A stretch of DNA of 64,000 nucleotides from Verrucomicrobiia bacterium (GCA_035629175.1 DASPIL010000096.1:62001-126000), one strand, 5' to 3'; counted from the stretch's first letter, positions 19,323 through 28,391 are shown. Notes: generated from the letters alone by a model not told the origin. Numbers and translations: made by a program.

Positions 19323-20588
19323 TTAATCGGCTGCGCCCTGGGACAGTTGCTGCTTATACAGCTCCTCAAGAGCGGTCGAGGCGTCCACGTGAACTGACGC
19401 TTTCGATACTGCCGTTGTCGGACGAACATGCTCGCCGCCGGGCCGGGGGTCTTCAGCGCGTCGAATCGCTTCGAGTTCCGCCTTCAGTTTGTCCCGTTCT
19501 TCCGTAATGGTCTTGAGCGCGGTGTCCTTCTCCTTGGTGACTTTGTCGAGCTGGGCCAGCACGCCGTCGAGTTCACCTTTGAATTTATAGGCGAGCGCGG
19601 TGCCAACTGCGAGTTCCGCGTGACGCGCGGGAGAGCGGTCGGACAAAAACTCCTTCATCCGCGCCTGGGTCTGCTGTGCCAGGGTGTTCGCGGCTTCGAT
19701 CTCGGCGCGCTGCTCGGGCGTGGCGTTGGCCGGGACCTGCTTCAGAGCGGTCCAGGGGAGGTTCGCAAGGAACTTGTTGGCCGTCTCAGTCAGGGTCTTG
19801 ACCTCGCGCTCAGTCCGTTCCTTCATAAAACCCTGAGCGTTTGCTTTCGCCTTCTCCAGAGCCAACGCTTTCTCGTCCGAAAGTTTGACGTTCTCGACGA
19901 GGGTCGCCTCGACGAACCGACGCATGGCGACCGGCAGCTTCGGCAAAATCGGGTCCCAGTCGAGCTGGTCAAAACCGATTTCCTTCATGCGCTTGACTTG
20001 CTCCGCGCTGATGCCTGCGCCTTCGAGCTTTTTCCAGACGGCTTCGACGTTGTTTGCCACCTTGGTGTCGAATTCCTTGAAGGTCGGGTCGCTGGTAACG
20101 TCGTGCGACAGGCGGAACTTCCGCAGCTCTTCGAGTTCGGTTTTGACCTCTTCGGGCACAACGCCGACTTTGCCGCGGAGGTCGTTCAATTCCTGCTCCA
20201 GCTTTGCGCGGGTGCCGGTTGTCTCTTCGAGCTGCTTGCGCAGATTCGCCTGGGCTTCCTTCGCCGCCTTCTTCAGCGTCTCAAAAGCCTCGGCCGACTT
20301 GGGCTTTGTGTGGGGCGGGAGCTGGATGGCGTCCAGAGGGTCCGCTTCGGGTGCGGGAGTGTTCTCCGCGCCCGGCTTCGGGGCTTCAGCCGCGGGAGTT
20401 GCAGCGGCCGCTGGCTTTGCGTCGGGCTTGGGTGTGATGGTTTCGTCCGCCCCAGGAGTTTCTCCTGCGTCGGGGGTTTGACCCGTCTCCGCTGCCGCCA
20501 GAGAATCGAGGGCAGACATCGTGTCCGCCGAGGCTTCAGGAGTCAGATCGGTCGACTCGGCTTTGGCTCGTAATTCGAGTTCGTCCAT
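19323..20588 (-). CDS. Scaffolding protein (421 aa)
   Basis: Acidic N-terminus followed by a Pro/Ala-rich stretch (residues about 50-85), then long charged coiled coils (AKEAQANLRKQLEETTGTRA, KTELEELRKFRLSHD, VTKEKDTALKTITEERDKLK). The C-terminus is short and basic-polar. Composition, length and placement between portal and capsid genes are those of podovirus scaffolds. It ends just before a strong terminator. Confidence 0.75.
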   Translation of the reverse strand: MDELELRAKAESTDLTPEASADTMSALDSLAAAETGQTPDAGETPGADETITPKPDAKPAAAATPAAEAPKPGAENTPAPEADPLDAIQLPPHTKPKSAEAFETLKKAAKEAQANLRKQLEETTGTRAKLEQELNDLRGKVGVVPEEVKTELEELRKFRLSHDVTSDPTFKEFDTKVANNVEAVWKKLEGAGISAEQVKRMKEIGFDQLDWDPILPKLPVAMRRFVEATLVENVKLSDEKALALEKAKANAQGFMKERTEREVKTLTETANKFLANLPWTALKQVPANATPEQRAEIEAANTLAQQTQARMKEFLSDRSPARHAELAVGTALAYKFKGELDGVLAQLDKVTKEKDTALKTITEERDKLKAELEAIRRAEDPRPGGEHVRPTTAVSKASVHVDASTALEELYKQQLSQGAAD

Positions 20589-20590
20589 GT

Positions 20591-20944
20591 TTATTGCTTG
20601 GGCTCAGTCCACTTAGAGTCGTCGTCTAAGGAGGGGTAGTGTTCAGTTTCTGGGCTCTCCTCGACCGGAGGAGTGGCCAACGACAAAATCGTGTTATACG
20701 CACGCTCAAAACCGACAGCCTCTGCGGCCGCGAGTGCCACCTGGTTGACGTCCGAAGAGGCCGAAACCAACGGCGGCCGGTGATCGGCGAGCTGAAGCAA
20801 AAACTGCCGTCCGACAGGCGTGCTCAGGAACTGCTTGAGCAGCTCCGAGGACGATTTGTTCCAAGGGGCTAAGCCCGGGCTCACCGGGAGTGCCCGGCGG
20901 CGGGATTCTTGGAAATACGCGAGGAGGTGTTTGAAGAACTTCAT
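20591..20944 (-). CDS. Small protein between portal and scaffold (117 aa)
   Basis: The ATG overlaps the portal stop by 4 bases. The N-terminus is basic and aromatic (MKFFKHLLAYFQESRRRALP), the middle is helical (SSELLKQFLSTPVGRQFLLQLAD) and the tail acidic (EESPETEHYPSLDDDSKW). A small uncharacterised gene between portal and scaffold is common in podovirus-like genomes. No motif recognised; a head-assembly accessory role is likely. Confidence 0.65.
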   Translation of the reverse strand: MKFFKHLLAYFQESRRRALPVSPGLAPWNKSSSELLKQFLSTPVGRQFLLQLADHRPPLVSASSDVNQVALAAAEAVGFERAYNTILSLATPPVEESPETEHYPSLDDDSKWTEPKQ

Positions 20945-22950
20945 GCTACTGGTTGTTCAATGGGGGCGGTGGCCGCGGCTTCCTGCTCGATTTGCGCGAG
21001 TTGACCAATCGCCTGCGAAAGTTTTTGAATCCATGCCTGGAATTCCTCCAACCCTTGCATTTTCCCAGCTTGGGCCGCCTCAAAATGCGCCATTGCGTGC
21101 TGCGCAAGTGACTGCATCGTTGGAAGCACCTGAGGATTGTCCACGGCCATCTCCAGCATGCCGTTTACGACGTCGCGAACGACCGCCATATGCACGAGGT
21201 GGTTGTCCCGAGGCGAAATCGGCACTTCGTGGCCGTTTTGCAGCAACAGCAGCTCAAGTTTCTGCAGCCGCACGTTTTCCGCCTCTTCGGTGGGGTCGTT
21301 TTGCGGCAAAAGCAGTTTGTCAGCAAACTCCGCGCTGACTTTCGCGGTGAGGCTGCGCTTTTCCAGCTCGTATTGGTTGTAGAGCGGGTTCCCGCGGCCC
21401 TCCTGGGCGATGAGTGCGATCTGCTGGCGCTCCGCTTCCGAGTAATCGTTGACTGCAGACACCGCGGGCTGGGTTGAGATGTAGGCCAGCTCCTCCTGCG
21501 TGAGCCGAGTGAGCAAACGAGCCTGCAATTCCTTTGCGTCGTCGTCCAAGGTGCGCGGGTCGCACGCCCGGCGCTGCACGGTCGACATCATTCGGGAAAA
21601 CTGAGTGAGAAATCGCTCGATAATGGCGTCGCGGCGCTCCTCCTCGCGTGATGCGAGTAACTCGACCTGCGCTTTGGTCACACGCTCGCCCTCAATCACT
21701 TTGGGGGACGTGGAACCGGCGACCTGGTCAAGGATGTCTGTCAGAAAACTGTCGAGAGCGAAGAACGATTCAACGCCGCCGTCGATTTTTGCCTGCTGGA
21801 CGTTGTAACCGGTCGCAATGAGGATCGCGTTGCCGACTACCGACATGCGGAACCGCTTGATGAACTTCTCATCGCACTGCAGAACGAGCTTTCCACTGAG
21901 CTGCAGCCGGTCGACAACTTCATTCCGCGCGCGGTCGAGCACTCCGGCCATGGCGTAGAGTTCGCGGCCGATTCCTTTGCTGCCATGAATGTTCCCGTTG
22001 CCGTGCTGGAACGAGTAGAACGACACCGCGTCGCTCATGCGGTCGTATTTCTTGGACTTCCAGAAAAGTTGCTTCTTGCTGTTGGCATCGAAGGCAACGT
22101 GAGTGATGCGCCCGTCGACTTCAGACACCAAAACGTGCCATGCGTTGATCGTTGTCGCGCCTGTAAAGGAGGAGAGGACGGAAGACTCGCGCGCCAGGTC
22201 CGCATAAACCCGTTCAACATCGGTTTCGGTGCTGCGCCGGTTGTCCGGCGTGGCCTCGTTTATCGATTTGATGACTTCGGGAACGTTCCAGCCAGCCGCC
22301 TTGGCCGCTTCAGGATCGCGGACCAGGTCAAACAACTCGTGAAGGAGGTAGGACTTCTTCAGACAAACGATCGGAGCGGTTTTTGCCGAATGTTTGGTGC
22401 CTTGGGGCACGAGAAAGCAGTCCTGGCGATAATGTTCGGGAAACCACGACCAGGTTGTCAGCCATCCGACAGCAGTGTAGCCGAATAAAACGTCCTCGTG
22501 CGCGATTTCAGAAAGAAATTCATCCCAACCTTCGCGCCCGCGGCAGAATTCAGTAATCTCGCGGCGGAAAAACTCGGTCTTCTCGGCGGCCTGGGGGAAG
22601 CGGTCAGGTAACTTCGACGCGGTGAGATACCGGACGTTGCGCAGGGCGGTCGTGAAACGTGGCACGACCTTGTCGATCAAGCTCGCGAGCGGCTTTGTGG
22701 TGAAGTTGGACTTCCAGTCGAGGCCGTCCGACTTCAATTTCGCCGGGTTGAAGGGCCGCTCGGCGTTATACTTCTCCTGGATGCGGGCGTTTTTCTTCGA
22801 ACGCTCGTCGTTTTCTGCGACGAGACTGTTCACGAGGGCGACCGCCTGCTCGATATTGATGATAGCCGGGGTGTGATCCATCCCCCCAAGCTGCAAATCG
22901 GGTGAGTTAGTCGAGGCTACCCCGTTATTATGAGTTTTCGTTTCCTCCAC
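20941..22950 (-). CDS. Portal protein (669 aa)
   Basis: GTG start at 22950 with GGAGG inside the first codons; an ATG (residue 24, LGGMDHTP) is a possible alternative. Portal-like features are the long helical N-terminus (ALVNSLVAENDERSKKNARI), a clip/wing beta region in the middle (GRITHVAFDANSKKQLFWKS), FYSFQHGNGNIHGSKGIGRE near residue 320 as in the portal 'p..h.y.rG.sp' segment, and a long C-terminal helical barrel (LIAQEGRGNPLYNQYELEKR). Length fits large podovirus portals. It follows the terminase block, as expected. Confidence 0.8.
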   Translation of the reverse strand: MEETKTHNNGVASTNSPDLQLGGMDHTPAIINIEQAVALVNSLVAENDERSKKNARIQEKYNAERPFNPAKLKSDGLDWKSNFTTKPLASLIDKVVPRFTTALRNVRYLTASKLPDRFPQAAEKTEFFRREITEFCRGREGWDEFLSEIAHEDVLFGYTAVGWLTTWSWFPEHYRQDCFLVPQGTKHSAKTAPIVCLKKSYLLHELFDLVRDPEAAKAAGWNVPEVIKSINEATPDNRRSTETDVERVYADLARESSVLSSFTGATTINAWHVLVSEVDGRITHVAFDANSKKQLFWKSKKYDRMSDAVSFYSFQHGNGNIHGSKGIGRELYAMAGVLDRARNEVVDRLQLSGKLVLQCDEKFIKRFRMSVVGNAILIATGYNVQQAKIDGGVESFFALDSFLTDILDQVAGSTSPKVIEGERVTKAQVELLASREEERRDAIIERFLTQFSRMMSTVQRRACDPRTLDDDAKELQARLLTRLTQEELAYISTQPAVSAVNDYSEAERQQIALIAQEGRGNPLYNQYELEKRSLTAKVSAEFADKLLLPQNDPTEEAENVRLQKLELLLLQNGHEVPISPRDNHLVHMAVVRDVVNGMLEMAVDNPQVLPTMQSLAQHAMAHFEAAQAGKMQGLEEFQAWIQKLSQAIGQLAQIEQEAAATAPIEQPVA

Positions 22951-22956
22951 AAAGAT

Positions 22957-22985
22957 GACTTGAGAAAATTAGTGGGCTGCGTCAA
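22957..22985 (-). promoter_or_regulatory. Class B-like promoter before the portal gene
   Basis: Minus strand: TTGACG at 22985-22980 within CCAGTTGACG, a 17-base spacer, then CAAGTC at 22962-22957. The -35 is exact; the -10 departs from CATATC at two positions. GTG start at 22950. Confidence 0.4.
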
Positions 22986-23239
22986 CTGGTTTTCAAAAAT
23001 TCGCGCTTCCAAAGACCTCGCGGGCAACTCTCGGTCGCGAAATTGGCCTTCAGGGAGACAAAACAACTGCAATGGCGGCACTGGTTGAAGCGCGCGTCGT
23101 AACACGTGTCCTGCTCCTGGCACTTTTGGACTCTCGCCACGACGACGTCATTCGTGACACGCAGGGGCTGCCCTCGCCACGCAGCGCGCAGCGCTCGACC
23201 GACCGCCCTCAGAAACGTGACTGGATTCGGGACTGTCAT
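22982..23239 (-). CDS. Small cysteine-rich zinc-binding protein (85 aa)
   Basis: Four to six cysteines in CQEQDTCYDARFNQCRHCSC followed by FVSLKANFATESCPRGLW match a phage zinc-ribbon family whose typical core is C....C..CGC....K.....E.CP...W. The N-terminus is basic (VGRALRAAWRGQPLR). It starts 3 bases after the preceding gene's stop, so it belongs with the terminase-portal operon. Possible DNA- or protein-binding adaptor; function unknown. Confidence 0.7.
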   Translation of the reverse strand: MTVPNPVTFLRAVGRALRAAWRGQPLRVTNDVVVARVQKCQEQDTCYDARFNQCRHCSCFVSLKANFATESCPRGLWKREFLKTS

Positions 23240-23242
23240 AAC

Positions 23243-23836
23243 TCAAAGCTTCTGGGTGTTAGAGGGGCTGTCCTGAGCATCTCCGCGCCAACACTTGGCT
23301 GGCACTCCGCTCAGGAGCAGGCCCTCTGACAACCAGACTGCAACTGACAAATCATCGCCTGCGTTTAAACAGGCTCGACCTTCCAACGCTGCAACCGGCT
23401 TGGCTGGGTGTGTAAGCCCGGCCAAAAGTTTCGCCGTGAGCTTACCGCACGGGCGGCAAGGTGAAGTCCATTCGACGTTCAAAGGGCACTGGTCACAGAT
23501 CGCGACCCGTCGATTCACCTCTTCCTGGGAAGAAATGGTAGCAGGCCCCTCTCCTGAGCGCTCATGCACCCACTTGGAGATCGATCCCATCACCCGAGTC
23601 CACACCACCCGCCGCTGTAACTCCGCCTCGTCCGGCACGCAGAGATCAGGGAACCGACCGCACAGGTAATCCATCACCTCGCGGTGCGGATCACCTGGCG
23701 GCCTGCCAACCCTCACCCGATATTCCCCGAGGTGTTTGACCAGTTGTTCCAGGGACTGTCCGAAGTGCTCCACCCCGTCCGCATCCACAAAGCGGTAACC
23801 CTCGGGCGGGAAGAGATTCGGATTCAACGTCATCAT
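23243..23836 (-). CDS. Cysteine-motif protein next to the terminase (197 aa)
   Basis: Start ATGATG at 23836/23833, only 4-7 bases after a class B -10 box, so it is probably translated from a leaderless message; the longer frame to 23869 begins inside the promoter. Residues about 115-145 (VAICDQCPLNVEWTSPCRPCGK) hold a CxxC...CxxC zinc-ribbon-like site, related in style to the next gene. The N-terminus (LFPPEGYRFVDADGVEHFG) carries a GYRFVDADG phrase and LEQLVKHLGEYR. Function unknown. Confidence 0.7.
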   Translation of the reverse strand: MMTLNPNLFPPEGYRFVDADGVEHFGQSLEQLVKHLGEYRVRVGRPPGDPHREVMDYLCGRFPDLCVPDEAELQRRVVWTRVMGSISKWVHERSGEGPATISSQEEVNRRVAICDQCPLNVEWTSPCRPCGKLTAKLLAGLTHPAKPVAALEGRACLNAGDDLSVAVWLSEGLLLSGVPAKCWRGDAQDSPSNTQKL

Positions 23837-23840
23837 ATTC

Positions 23841-23869
23841 GATATGTTAACTGGAGGGAGAAACGTCAA
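23841..23869 (-). promoter_or_regulatory. Class B promoter, leaderless type
   Basis: Minus strand: TTGACG at 23869-23864 within CCGGTTGACGTTT, a 17-base spacer, CATATC at 23846-23841, then GAAT and ATGATG. The second ATG falls at the expected transcription start. Nearly identical in layout to the site at 28,971-28,999. Confidence 0.7.
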
Positions 23870-23886
23870 CCGGAGTTGGAAAAAAC

Positions 23887-25752
23887 TTAGTCGAGGTCGT
23901 CGAAACGATTCGACTCGCAGCAGATTACGGGGATCGGCTCCTCGTGCTGCCCTTGGCCAGTTACCACGGTGCCTGCGCAGTCGTCGGCCGCGGACGGAAT
24001 TACTCCGCTCGCCGTGCGCGCAGCGTGGACGAGCAGCGTCAGCGCGTCGGCCTTGTTCGGCGACGGATTGCCGCGGCTCTTGTAGTCGACCTTCGACTCA
24101 ACGCGCGTCAGTTTGGCCGCGTCGTAACGCCGACCGGTGAGCTCCCGAGCCAGCTCTTCGCTCATGGCCTCAGGCTTCACCTTGAGGAATTCAAACTCCG
24201 ACCACTTCTTGGCAGCAAACCACAGCTCAGAGACCACGCGCTCGTATTCCTCCTTCGCGGTCTTCGTGTCCTCTTCCAGGATTTTCTTCTCTGTCGCGCT
24301 CTCCTGGTAGTTCACGCCGCGGACTTCTTCAGACCAGAGCGACTTGAGCAGATCGTGAACACCCGCGCCGTTGCCGGTGCGGTCGAGCATGAGGCAGCCA
24401 GGCGCGACCTTGAACTTCTGCGCCTTCTCTTTGACCTCCATGGCAACCTTGACCGTGTCGCCTTTTGCGAGCGGAAAAATCTGGTCGAGCTGCAGAGCCC
24501 AGCGCATGCGTGGCTTGCCGAGTGCATCGCGAAAGAGAACCTCGCGCCCGTTCGGGTGCTCGAAGCTCGGCGCGTAACGGATGCCAATCGCCTTGCCGAA
24601 ACGACCGACCGCCATTTCCGCGGTGTCGGAGCCTTCGAGCGCGCTGTCGACCGAAGCCACATTCATCGGCTCTTCGGCAAACATGAACTCGCCGCGCATC
24701 TTCGTCGCGAGCGTTGTGGAAAAAACTGAGTAGATTGCGCCGCCCCGCGGGAAGCATGCGCGGGCCATGGTCCAATACCCGGGTGTGTCAACTCCACCCG
24801 CATTACTGATGATGCGGTCGAAGCCGATGCGCGTCTGCAAGCCGGGGTAAATCACCCGGTTCTCCACTACGTTCTCGCACTTCGCCGCGTCCAGGCGCAG
24901 CACGCGCCAGCCACGCTTGCTTGTCCAGAGTTCGTCGGACTCCGGGTTGAAAGCTTCCCAGCCTTGAGGCGGCTCGCACCGCAGCGCCACCTGGCCGCTC
25001 GGGTCTTCGGGGTTGAACGCGCCCGCGATTTTGAACCGGCCCGCTTCGCCGTCCATGTTCGCAAAAATGTTGTCGATGTCCTTCCAGACGCCGACAGGGA
25101 TTTTCTCCAACTCGTCCAGAAAGAAACGGATGCGCGACATCCGGCCGAAGATTGGGTGCGGCTTTTTGCGCGGCACCGCTTTGCGACCTTGGAGGCGGCC
25201 GGACTTTTTGCCGGTCGGAATGATGATGCCGCGGATTGCCGACTTCTTGGCGCGCGGGTCCAAGCCGATAAAGAGGTCGCCAATCACGCCCGGCAACGGC
25301 AGCGTGCTGCTGCGGTGCATCGTGACCAAGTGCGTGAAAAGGTTGTCCTTGAGGTGGTCCTCGCTCGGGCCGACGACGTTGACGCTCGTGTATTCCGGAT
25401 CACGCACCCAATCGAGCAGGAACCACGCGCCCGCGCCGTAGGACTTCGACATCGAGGCCGCGCCCATGAGCATTAACGAGTCACTCTCCTTCAACTCGTT
25501 CCACACCATACGCGTGCAACGGGGCTTGGCCGTGAAGAGTGTCTCACCCCAAATGAGCTGCGCTGCGTAGTCGTAGCGGTCGTTGTTCAGGCACCAGTAG
25601 AAAAGTGAGTTGCACAGTTCGAGCGCGATTTTGTTGTTGTCCACGCGCTTTGCCGGGATGCCTGAGAATTCCGCAATGGCGCGCGCAGCGTCGACCATCT
25701 GCTCTGCGTGCAGGTGGCCGGAGGCGATGTTGACTAAGTCCTGGCGTGTCAC
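23887..25752 (-). CDS. terL: Large terminase subunit (TerL), 621 aa
   Basis: Packaging ATPase plus nuclease. A Walker A-like loop GAASMSKSYGAG lies at residues 97-108, Walker B FFLDELE at 210-216, and the nuclease acidic residues fit D369 (ASVDSALEG), D457 (CLMLDRTGNG) and D569 (NKADALTLL). Length is normal for TerL. The GTG start overlaps the upstream stop (GTGA), so it is coupled to the preceding chain of small genes. The P-loop has S-x-S-K-S rather than G-x-G-K-S, as in several phage terminases. Confidence 0.9.
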   Translation of the reverse strand: MTRQDLVNIASGHLHAEQMVDAARAIAEFSGIPAKRVDNNKIALELCNSLFYWCLNNDRYDYAAQLIWGETLFTAKPRCTRMVWNELKESDSLMLMGAASMSKSYGAGAWFLLDWVRDPEYTSVNVVGPSEDHLKDNLFTHLVTMHRSSTLPLPGVIGDLFIGLDPRAKKSAIRGIIIPTGKKSGRLQGRKAVPRKKPHPIFGRMSRIRFFLDELEKIPVGVWKDIDNIFANMDGEAGRFKIAGAFNPEDPSGQVALRCEPPQGWEAFNPESDELWTSKRGWRVLRLDAAKCENVVENRVIYPGLQTRIGFDRIISNAGGVDTPGYWTMARACFPRGGAIYSVFSTTLATKMRGEFMFAEEPMNVASVDSALEGSDTAEMAVGRFGKAIGIRYAPSFEHPNGREVLFRDALGKPRMRWALQLDQIFPLAKGDTVKVAMEVKEKAQKFKVAPGCLMLDRTGNGAGVHDLLKSLWSEEVRGVNYQESATEKKILEEDTKTAKEEYERVVSELWFAAKKWSEFEFLKVKPEAMSEELARELTGRRYDAAKLTRVESKVDYKSRGNPSPNKADALTLLVHAARTASGVIPSAADDCAGTVVTGQGQHEEPIPVICCESNRFDDLD

Positions 25753-25949
25753 TTTTCCCCCAGGATATGGACGGTGCGATAGTCGCCGGAGATGTCCAAC
25801 GTGCCGAAAGGCGAGGTGAGCTTCAGCCCGTCAGGCGGGACGTGGACGCTCACTGGCTCGTCCTTCGCAACGCGGCTGAACATGCTGCAAAGCGGGCAGA
25901 AGCCGTTCGAGGTGTTGAGCGGATCGCCGCAGATCGTGCAAAAGTTCAT
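25749..25949 (-). CDS. Small zinc-ribbon protein (66 aa)
   Basis: CTICGDPLNTSNGFCPLCSMF at residues 4-24 is a CxxC...CxxC treble-clef/zinc-ribbon. The rest is beta-rich (GLKLTSPFGTLDISGDYRTV). It overlaps both neighbours by 4 bases in the pre-terminase chain. Function unknown. Confidence 0.7.
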   Translation of the reverse strand: MNFCTICGDPLNTSNGFCPLCSMFSRVAKDEPVSVHVPPDGLKLTSPFGTLDISGDYRTVHILGEK

Positions 25950-26320
25950 GCCGGGAGAAAGGGTTTCATCTTTAAAGGCACGACTTCGCCTTCAACGGCT
26001 GCAATACTTCCCTCTTTCATGCTGACCAGAATTGGCCACAGCCCGCCCTCGCGTTGCTTGTGCTCGCACGCGGCACAAATGAGCGTGGAAAGGTTAGAGA
26101 AAACCTCCTGCGGGTCTTTGCCGGTCACCAAAACGCGGGCGGAGAAAATAGGGGGCTCTTCCTCCCAACACGCTTCATCCTCTTCCTGGTTACGCGGGTT
26201 ACCGGGATGCGTGCAGCTATTGCAAGGCGGACTCAAGTGGCAGGAACAATTTCCTTCTCCGTAAAGCCCGGTAAAATCGTCGCGCTCGATTTGCGCCTCT
26301 TTCGTCAAACGCTTACTCAT
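25946..26320 (-). CDS. Cysteine-rich small protein (124 aa)
   Basis: Start at 26320 (MSKRLTKEAQIERDD), whose ATG overlaps the upstream stop; the longer frame to 26428 is unlikely. Cysteines cluster in GNCSCHLSPPCNSCTH (about 22-37), with more in STLICAACEHK (about 79-89), suggesting two metal sites. The C-terminus ends in PLKMKPFLPA. Part of the coupled small-gene chain before terL. No family recognised. Confidence 0.65.
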   Translation of the reverse strand: MSKRLTKEAQIERDDFTGLYGEGNCSCHLSPPCNSCTHPGNPRNQEEDEACWEEEPPIFSARVLVTGKDPQEVFSNLSTLICAACEHKQREGGLWPILVSMKEGSIAAVEGEVVPLKMKPFLPA

Positions 26321-26676
26321 ACCAAATACCCCATGTCTTCCGCAGTTACCCAGACAAACTCCTGGCCCATCCTCTTGGCCGTTCGGCACAGCGTTAGGAC
26401 TTTGTTTGCGACGTCGCGGTTGCCCCAACCGCGGACCGAAGCCCGAGAAAAGCCACTGCGCTCGCTGGCCTCACGTTTCCAAAACTCTCCCCACGTTTCC
26501 TCCGGCAACCAAGGCCCGAACCAGCCGAATTTCCGTCGTCGCGGAAGGCGCGATTCCTCGAACGTCTCGCGATCCTCTTGTTCGCGCTGCCGCTTCACCG
26601 CGTCGAGAACCGTCTCGCACATCATAATCACGGCCTCGACAGGGAGCTTCGTATGGGACTTGGAATCGTGATTCAT
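26317..26676 (-). CDS. Hypothetical basic, Trp-rich protein (119 aa)
   Basis: MNHDSKSHTKLPVEAVIMM start, coupled by ATGA to the upstream gene. Basic segment RQREQEDRETFEESRLPRRR, then FGWFGPWLPEETWGEFWKRE, then a possible helix-turn-helix-like end (GFSRASVRGWGNRDVANKV). DNA binding is possible but unproven. Confidence 0.6.
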   Translation of the reverse strand: MNHDSKSHTKLPVEAVIMMCETVLDAVKRQREQEDRETFEESRLPRRRKFGWFGPWLPEETWGEFWKREASERSGFSRASVRGWGNRDVANKVLTLCRTAKRMGQEFVWVTAEDMGYLV

Positions 26677-27068
26677 ATCTTGAGCCCCTTCAGCGGGTTG
26701 AGATAGACCTGCACACGACTTTGGTCTGGAGGCACCTGAAACTTGAGCTCTGGGTAGATCGCAGTCGAGAGAGCCACCACATCACGGGTCGTGACCGGCC
26801 ATCGCTTCAAAAACCACTCCGGGGCGTGCGCCTTTTTGAGATGCTGCCACCAGGTGGTCGGCACCCGCTCGACCACGACAGGCGCAAGGTTCTCGCCAAG
26901 CACCCACATCTCGAAAGAGACCGCAACCGTCCTCGCCATGTGGTCGATATAGGATTCGACATCAGTGGACGTGTGGCGCAGCGATTCTGGTAAGTGGACG
27001 ATGAAGCGCTTGCGAATGCGGTCGAGCACGGACGGCCTGAGAAAAATGTCGCTGACGTCCGCCATCAT
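26673..27068 (-). CDS. Hypothetical protein with NPLKGLKI tail (131 aa)
   Basis: Helical N-terminus (SVLDRIRKRFIVHLPESLR), then a Trp-rich segment (TTWWQHLKKAHAPEWFLKRW). Such small proteins with W..lk...aP.w...r.Pv are common in phages. The last eight residues, NPLKGLKI, are identical to those of the upstream HAD gene although the codons differ. The stop is embedded in ATATGA so that the next ATG overlaps it. Confidence 0.65.
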   Translation of the reverse strand: MMADVSDIFLRPSVLDRIRKRFIVHLPESLRHTSTDVESYIDHMARTVAVSFEMWVLGENLAPVVVERVPTTWWQHLKKAHAPEWFLKRWPVTTRDVVALSTAIYPELKFQVPPDQSRVQVYLNPLKGLKI

Positions 27069-27622
27069 ATTTTGAGTCCCTTTAGTGGGTTGCCGCGCGC
27101 CAGGATGATCGGCGACGCTTCCTTGGGCTTCATGTCCTCAGGAAGTCCGAGGGCCACGCGGAGCCTTTCGAGAAGCTCTGCTGCCGCGGGTGGAGGTGGG
27201 CCTAGTTCCAGGAAGCCTTTGTAAACCTCCTCGGCTTCGCTGAGCGCATTCAGCGCTTGCTCGGCGACGGGAATGCCGGTGTTCGGAATAATTTGGACGG
27301 CGCGGTCGTCCCAGAACTCAGAGTAGAACCTCCGTTTGGTGGCGGTGACCGGCAGCTTCCGGCCAATGTGCTTCTCGCACCACGCCTCAATGGCAGCCAG
27401 AACGTCAGTAGGACTCACGCCGCCATCGTCGTGACCCAGATCGACGGGGGCCATGCGGGCAGTGAAAATCTCGACTTCGTATCCTTGGGCCAGCCACTGT
27501 TTGACGCGCTCAACCATCGGCTCGATTGGGCTCCCAATGCGGGTGCGTCCGCGCCAGCCGTGATACTCCGCGAGCGTTCCGTCGAGATCGACGGCGATTA
27601 CTTTTCGAGGTGAGTTACTCAT
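27065..27622 (-). CDS. HAD-superfamily hydrolase-like protein (185 aa)
   Basis: Motif I is IAVDLDGTLAEYHGW (residues about 8-22), the DxDGT nucleophile of HAD phosphatases; motif II is EIFTARMAP (about 50); a late acidic motif is SEFWDDRAVQI (about 102). This is a small cap-less HAD like those often found in phages, perhaps a nucleotide or polynucleotide phosphatase. An extra C-terminal helical part (about 60 residues) ends in NPLKGLKI, shared with the next gene. Confidence 0.8.
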   Translation of the reverse strand: MSNSPRKVIAVDLDGTLAEYHGWRGRTRIGSPIEPMVERVKQWLAQGYEVEIFTARMAPVDLGHDDGGVSPTDVLAAIEAWCEKHIGRKLPVTATKRRFYSEFWDDRAVQIIPNTGIPVAEQALNALSEAEEVYKGFLELGPPPPAAAELLERLRVALGLPEDMKPKEASPIILARGNPLKGLKI

Positions 27623-28113
27623 AGGGGATTATTCAATGCGTTGCTGATATTTGTTTTCAAAGGCTCCGGAATTGAGTAGGTCCGGATACGAAGCGACGGT
27701 GCGGGACAACCGCAAGCGTGCTCAGAAGTGTTCGCGCCACAACGCACGCAGATAGGTATTTCCCACGCGCCGGGCTTAAATCCGGAAGGTGTCATCTTGC
27801 CGGGGCAAACATACGGAGTCTCTGACGGACAAAGTTCCTTCACGGCACGCTCAGTCCGGGTCCGGTAATGCAAGAGCATGGCGACCCAAAGGAGGTTGGC
27901 CGCGAAGATGAACAAGCCGCCGAAAAACGAGAGCCACTGACCCAGGTGCGGGTAATAGAAAAGGTTCCACCCGCCCCAGGCTGCGAAGAACGCGGTGGAG
28001 AGTGTCGAGATACCCTTCACCTGCTTCTCGCGATAGAGCACGCGGCAGTGGTTCAGGACCATGAAGCCCGCGAGGAACTCGAAGAGGCCGTTGATTGTGT
28101 CGGGAAGGCTCAT
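27619..28113 (-). CDS. Multi-pass membrane protein with C-terminal cysteine motif (164 aa)
   Basis: Residues 1-85 contain about three transmembrane segments: TINGLFEFLAGFMVLNHC, GISTLSTAFFAAWGGWNLFYY and WLSFFGGLFIFAANLLWVAM. The fold pattern resembles phage and SemiSWEET-like small membrane proteins (LNHCRVLYRxK...G.S..s..ff..WG.WNLfYYPhL.QW.SF.gG). The C-terminal part has CVRCGANTSEHACGC, a likely zinc site. It ends in NPL*, coupled to the HAD gene. Confidence 0.65.
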   Translation of the reverse strand: MSLPDTINGLFEFLAGFMVLNHCRVLYREKQVKGISTLSTAFFAAWGGWNLFYYPHLGQWLSFFGGLFIFAANLLWVAMLLHYRTRTERAVKELCPSETPYVCPGKMTPSGFKPGAWEIPICVRCGANTSEHACGCPAPSLRIRTYSIPEPLKTNISNALNNPL

Positions 28114-28391
28114 CAGATCGTAAATGAAGTCCCGCAGCGAAAACAGGTGTGATGCTTAAAGTGCGCAGGCCACGCGCAGTCGCAATCCTTGTAGTCGTGC
28201 AGATAATATTTGCAGCGGATGCGTGCGCTGAACGGGGCGAGCAGCAGGAAAAAGGTGCGCTGCGTGGGTGCCCAAGTGTGTTCTTCAACCCAATCGAACG
28301 CGGGTGTCGCCCACTGCCTTTGTCCGAGGTGCATGAGCACCCAGAGCAAAAACATAACGACAACGCGGAATGGGTAGATGAGATACTTCAT
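28113..28391 (-). CDS. Small membrane protein with cysteine/histidine cluster (92 aa)
   Basis: Start ATG at 28391 (MKYLIYPFRVVVMFLLWVLM), coupled to the upstream mini-gene through TGATG. One N-terminal transmembrane helix (YPFRVVVMFLLWVLMHL), then CKYYLHDYKDCDCAWPAHFKHH and CFRCG, a Cys/His-rich stretch that may bind metal. Function unknown. Confidence 0.6.
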   Translation of the reverse strand: MKYLIYPFRVVVMFLLWVLMHLGQRQWATPAFDWVEEHTWAPTQRTFFLLLAPFSARIRCKYYLHDYKDCDCAWPAHFKHHTCFRCGTSFTI